Below, piece after piece: positions 29,546 through 31,894 of a stretch of DNA of 31,894 nucleotides. The stretch's first letter is position 1, and each line of letters opens with the position of its first letter. Source of the DNA: an uncultured Oscillospiraceae bacterium (GTDB lineage: Bacteria; Bacillota; Clostridia; Oscillospirales; Acutalibacteraceae); contig CAJUNQ010000004.1 in the NCBI GenBank assembly GCA_910587835.1, positions 1-31,894 of the forward strand, given 5' to 3'. The notes beneath the pieces were generated by a model. It was not told where the DNA came from. It did not search any database and saw nothing but the letters and a program-made list of their open reading frames with translations. The translations under genes were made by a program, and so were the position numbers.

Positions 29546-30706
29546 ATGAGCATTGACCAGGAGAGCCTGGCTCCCCAGGAGGAGCAGAAACTGAACAGCT
29601 ACAGCGACAGCTATAAGGCCGCAGGGGTGGACGTGACCGCGGGGTACGCCTCGGTGGAGCTGATGAAGAAGCATGTGGCCCGCACCATGATCCCCGGGGT
29701 GGTCTCGGGCATCGGCGGGTTTGGGGGGCTGTTTCAGCCTGACCTGGCCGGGATGAAGGAGCCCCTGCTGGTCTCGGGCACCGACGGGGTGGGCACCAAG
29801 CTGAAGATTGCCATGCTGCTGGACCGGCATGACACCATTGGCATCGACGCGGTAGCCATGTGCGTCAACGATGTGATATGCTGCGGCGCAAGGCCCCTGT
29901 TCTTTCTGGACTACATTGCCTGCGGCAAGAACTACCCGGAGAAGATCGCCTCTATTGTCTCCGGGGTGGCTGAGGGCTGCGTACAGGCAGGCTGCGCCCT
30001 CATCGGCGGGGAGACTGCCGAGCACCCGGGCATGATGCCCCCTGAGGACTATGATCTGGCCGGGTTCACCGTGGGCGTGGTGGACCGGGAGAAGGTTATT
30101 GACGGCAGCCGCCTGTCCCCTGGGGACGTGCTCATCGGGGTGAAGTCCTCGGGCGTGCACTCCAATGGTTTTTCGCTGGTGCGCAAGGTCTTCGGCATCG
30201 GCAAAATAGAGGACTCCGGGGAGTCGCTGGTGGGCGCGGCCATGGGGCTGGCGGTGTCCGTGGCAAAAATGCTGCAGAAGGACCAGGACATTGTCAACCG
30301 CCATTATGACGAGCTGGGCGGCGCCCTGGGCGAAGCCCTGCTCACCCCCACCCGCATCTACGTCAAGGCCGCGCTGGCGGCTATAGAGGCTGCGGACGTG
30401 AAGGCTGTCAGCCACATTACCGGCGGCGGGTTCTACGAGAACATCCCCCGTATGCTTACCCCCGGCCTCACCGCGAAAATTGAGAAGGCCGCTGTGCCCG
30501 TCCTCCCCATTTTCAGCCTGATTCAGCAGACCGGCGGCATTCCGGAGCGGGACATGTTCAACACCTTCAATATGGGGGTGGGCCTGTGCCTGGCCGTGTC
30601 CAAGGGGACGGCGGACCAGGCGGTGGCCGCTATCAACGGCGCGGGCGAGGAGGCCTTTGTGCTGGGCGAGGTGGTCTCCGGAGAGGAGGGCGTTATTCTA
30701 TGGTGA
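29546..30706 (+). CDS. purM: Phosphoribosylformylglycinamidine cyclo-ligase PurM
   Basis: PurM makes AIR from FGAM with ATP. Conserved features are SYKAAGVDVTAG, VSGTDGVGTKLKIA, VNDVICCGARPLFFLDY, GGETAEHPGMM, VKSSGVHSNGFSLVRK, LGEALLTPTRIYVKA and HITGGGFYENIPRML. At 386 aa it is longer than usual (about 340-350): there are ~23 extra acidic residues at the N-terminus and ~20 extra residues around 210-250. AGGAGGA lies 6 nt before ATG, so the N-terminal extension is real. It overlaps purN by 7 nt. Confidence 0.96.
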   Translation: MSIDQESLAPQEEQKLNSYSDSYKAAGVDVTAGYASVELMKKHVARTMIPGVVSGIGGFGGLFQPDLAGMKEPLLVSGTDGVGTKLKIAMLLDRHDTIGIDAVAMCVNDVICCGARPLFFLDYIACGKNYPEKIASIVSGVAEGCVQAGCALIGGETAEHPGMMPPEDYDLAGFTVGVVDREKVIDGSRLSPGDVLIGVKSSGVHSNGFSLVRKVFGIGKIEDSGESLVGAAMGLAVSVAKMLQKDQDIVNRHYDELGGALGEALLTPTRIYVKAALAAIEAADVKAVSHITGGGFYENIPRMLTPGLTAKIEKAAVPVLPIFSLIQQTGGIPERDMFNTFNMGVGLCLAVSKGTADQAVAAINGAGEEAFVLGEVVSGEEGVILW

Positions 30707-31377
30707 GAATCGGCGTGCTGGTCTCAGGAGGAGGCACCAACCTGCAGCAGCTTATTGACGCTCAGGCCACCGGAAGACTGGGCGGCGGGGAGATCGTCAC
30801 GGTGATCTCCAGCAAGCCGGGGGTCTATGCCCTGGAGCGGGCCCAAAAGGCCGGCATTGAGGCCATTGCCCTGAGCCGGAAGGACTACCCTGACGTGGAG
30901 GTCTACAGCCAGGCGTTGATCGACGCCCTGAAGGCCCGGAACGTGGAGCTGGTAGTGCTCTCGGGCTTTCTCACCATTACCAGCGACAGCTTTGTGCAGG
31001 CCTTCCCCAACCGCATCATGAACGTGCACCCGGCCCTGCTGCCGGCCTTTGGGGGCAAGGGCTACTATGGGCTGCATGTGCACGAGGCCGTGCTCAGCCG
31101 GGGCTGCAAGCTCACCGGGGCCACGGTGCACTTTGCCAACGAGGTATGCGACGGGGGGCCCATCATCCTGCAAAAGGCGGTGGCGGTCCAGGAGGGCGAC
31201 ACCCCGGAGAGCTTGCAGAAACGGGTGATGGAGCAGGCTGAGTGGACGCTGCTGCCAGAGGCCGTGTCTCTGTTCTGCCAGGGGCGGCTGAGGGTGGAGG
31301 ACGGAAAGGTGTCCATTGCCCCGGCACACGCCGGCGAGAACGCCGGAGCCGCCCCTTCAGAAGGAGTCAAGCAATGA
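30700..31377 (+). CDS. purN: Phosphoribosylglycinamide formyltransferase PurN
   Basis: PurN transfers a formyl group from 10-formyl-THF to GAR. The 225-aa enzyme has VSGGGTNLQQLI (phosphate loop, 8-19), the catalytic trio N108, H110 in IMNVHPALLPAFGG, and D151 in CDGGPIILQ. A ~20-residue C-terminal tail goes past the usual end. ATG 30700 follows GGAGGG by 9 nt and overlaps the purM stop, so translation is coupled. Confidence 0.96.
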   Translation: MVRIGVLVSGGGTNLQQLIDAQATGRLGGGEIVTVISSKPGVYALERAQKAGIEAIALSRKDYPDVEVYSQALIDALKARNVELVVLSGFLTITSDSFVQAFPNRIMNVHPALLPAFGGKGYYGLHVHEAVLSRGCKLTGATVHFANEVCDGGPIILQKAVAVQEGDTPESLQKRVMEQAEWTLLPEAVSLFCQGRLRVEDGKVSIAPAHAGENAGAAPSEGVKQ

Positions 31378-31862
31378 AAACCAAGGACGCCAGGATTGAA
31401 CGCTTCCATCTGGATGCCCCCATCCACATGACCGGGCTCAGTCTGGCAGGCTCTGACCTGCCCCCGGCCTTTGAGAGCCTGGGCATACTCTGGGACAGGT
31501 TCCACACCCAACTGCGGGACTGTCTGCCCGGGGCTGTTCAGCCCGCCGTGGAGGTGGGAGTCAGCCTGATGGAAAAAGACTATATGGTAGGCGGCCAGAC
31601 CGCCTCTCCCAGCCAGGGCCCGGGCCTTGCGAGCTTCACCATTCCGGCCGGGGACTATGTTAAGGGCAGCTTTTCCGCCGGTTCCTTTGGAGAGCTGGTG
31701 GACGGCAAGCTGCAAACCATCTGGGAGGACATATCTGCCTGGGCCAAGAAGCAGGGGCTGGCTTTGGGCCGCTTCAGCGCGGAGATCTACCCCCAGGACA
31801 CAGTAAGCCTGCCCAGACCCAGTATGTACTGCCTCTGCCCCATCCAGTCAACCGAACCCTGA
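31374..31862 (+). CDS. GyrI-like/effector-binding domain protein
   Basis: A 162-aa stand-alone GyrI-like (AraC effector-binding/SOUL-like) domain protein: LPGAVQPAVEVGVSLMEKD, then FTIPAGDYVKGSFSAG, and LGRFSAEIYPQD with the closing MYCLCPI strand. Such domains bind small hydrophobic ligands; no DNA-binding part is attached. AAGGAG lies 7 nt before ATG 31374, and the start overlaps the purN stop as ATGA. So it is coupled to purine genes although no link to purine synthesis is known. Confidence 0.85.
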   Translation: MKTKDARIERFHLDAPIHMTGLSLAGSDLPPAFESLGILWDRFHTQLRDCLPGAVQPAVEVGVSLMEKDYMVGGQTASPSQGPGLASFTIPAGDYVKGSFSAGSFGELVDGKLQTIWEDISAWAKKQGLALGRFSAEIYPQDTVSLPRPSMYCLCPIQSTEP

Positions 31863-31894
31863 AAGCCTGCAAATAAAAAGTCAAGCCCCTTAAG

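Overview
The window looks like chromosomal DNA from a GC-rich, anaerobic, spore-forming Clostridia, most likely Oscillospiraceae (a Flavonifractor/Lawsonibacter/Oscillibacter-type gut bacterium). The reasons are a complete forespore sigma factor SigG, strong AGGAGG ribosome-binding sites with many GTG/TTG starts, sigma-A promoters with 17-bp spacers, anaerobe-type oxygen defence (reverse rubrerythrin, rubredoxin, Fur/PerR), and an LplB/LplC-type sugar ABC transporter. Taxonomy is inferred from gene content only.

Layout. 1-450: the start of an unidentified leftward gene and a tRNA with anticodon CAT (probably Ile2). 530-3484: a leftward operon of queH, an amidohydrolase and a PD-(D/E)XK-like protein, then a small orphan gene. 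3537-5180: a two-TM membrane protein and a lipoprotein, followed by a 161-bp non-coding transposon-like element (MITE) inserted at the lipoprotein stop codon. 5206-7192: a methyl-accepting chemotaxis gene broken by a frameshift and lacking a credible 5' end. 7571-9462: a VanR/VanS-like two-component system without resistance genes. 9699-10000: probable debris of a secreted-protein gene. 10135-11327: an SLH-domain surface protein with its own promoter and terminator. 11376-14067: a c-di-GMP unit (GGDEF response regulator then PilZ receptor) and a TetR regulator, with two copies of a palindromic operator-like repeat between them. 14239-17450: an unknown 367-aa protein, sigG and a YitT-family membrane protein. 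17572-19619: a Fur/PerR regulator, a GNAT acetyltransferase, a reverse rubrerythrin, a 72-aa protein and a rubredoxin. 19664-21306: a three-gene redox module (thioredoxin-like lipoprotein, 44-aa CXXC protein, polyferredoxin membrane protein). 21352-22422: a DUF362 protein behind a MerR-type promoter. 22423-22802: a structured non-coding gap. 22754-26919: an ABC importer operon (two permeases, one binding protein, no ATPase) with a long structured leader. 27056-27445: a tautomerase-like protein. 27594-31862: purE, an M29 aminopeptidase, purM, purN and a GyrI-like protein.

Functional themes are oxygen and redox defence, c-di-GMP and surface functions, sensing, sugar import and purine synthesis. 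The most unusual signals are non-coding: a 16-bp perfect dyad inside a 19-bp promoter spacer before the DUF362 gene, the MITE whose target duplication doubles a stop codon, the paired operator repeats before the GGDEF-PilZ operon, the structured ABC-operon leader, and a hairpin cluster at 22452-22536 resembling an IS200/IS605 end. I did not find one clearly new multi-gene defence or biosynthetic system. The strongest candidates for undescribed biology are the TlpA-CXXC-polyferredoxin module and the MerR-type DUF362 promoter.
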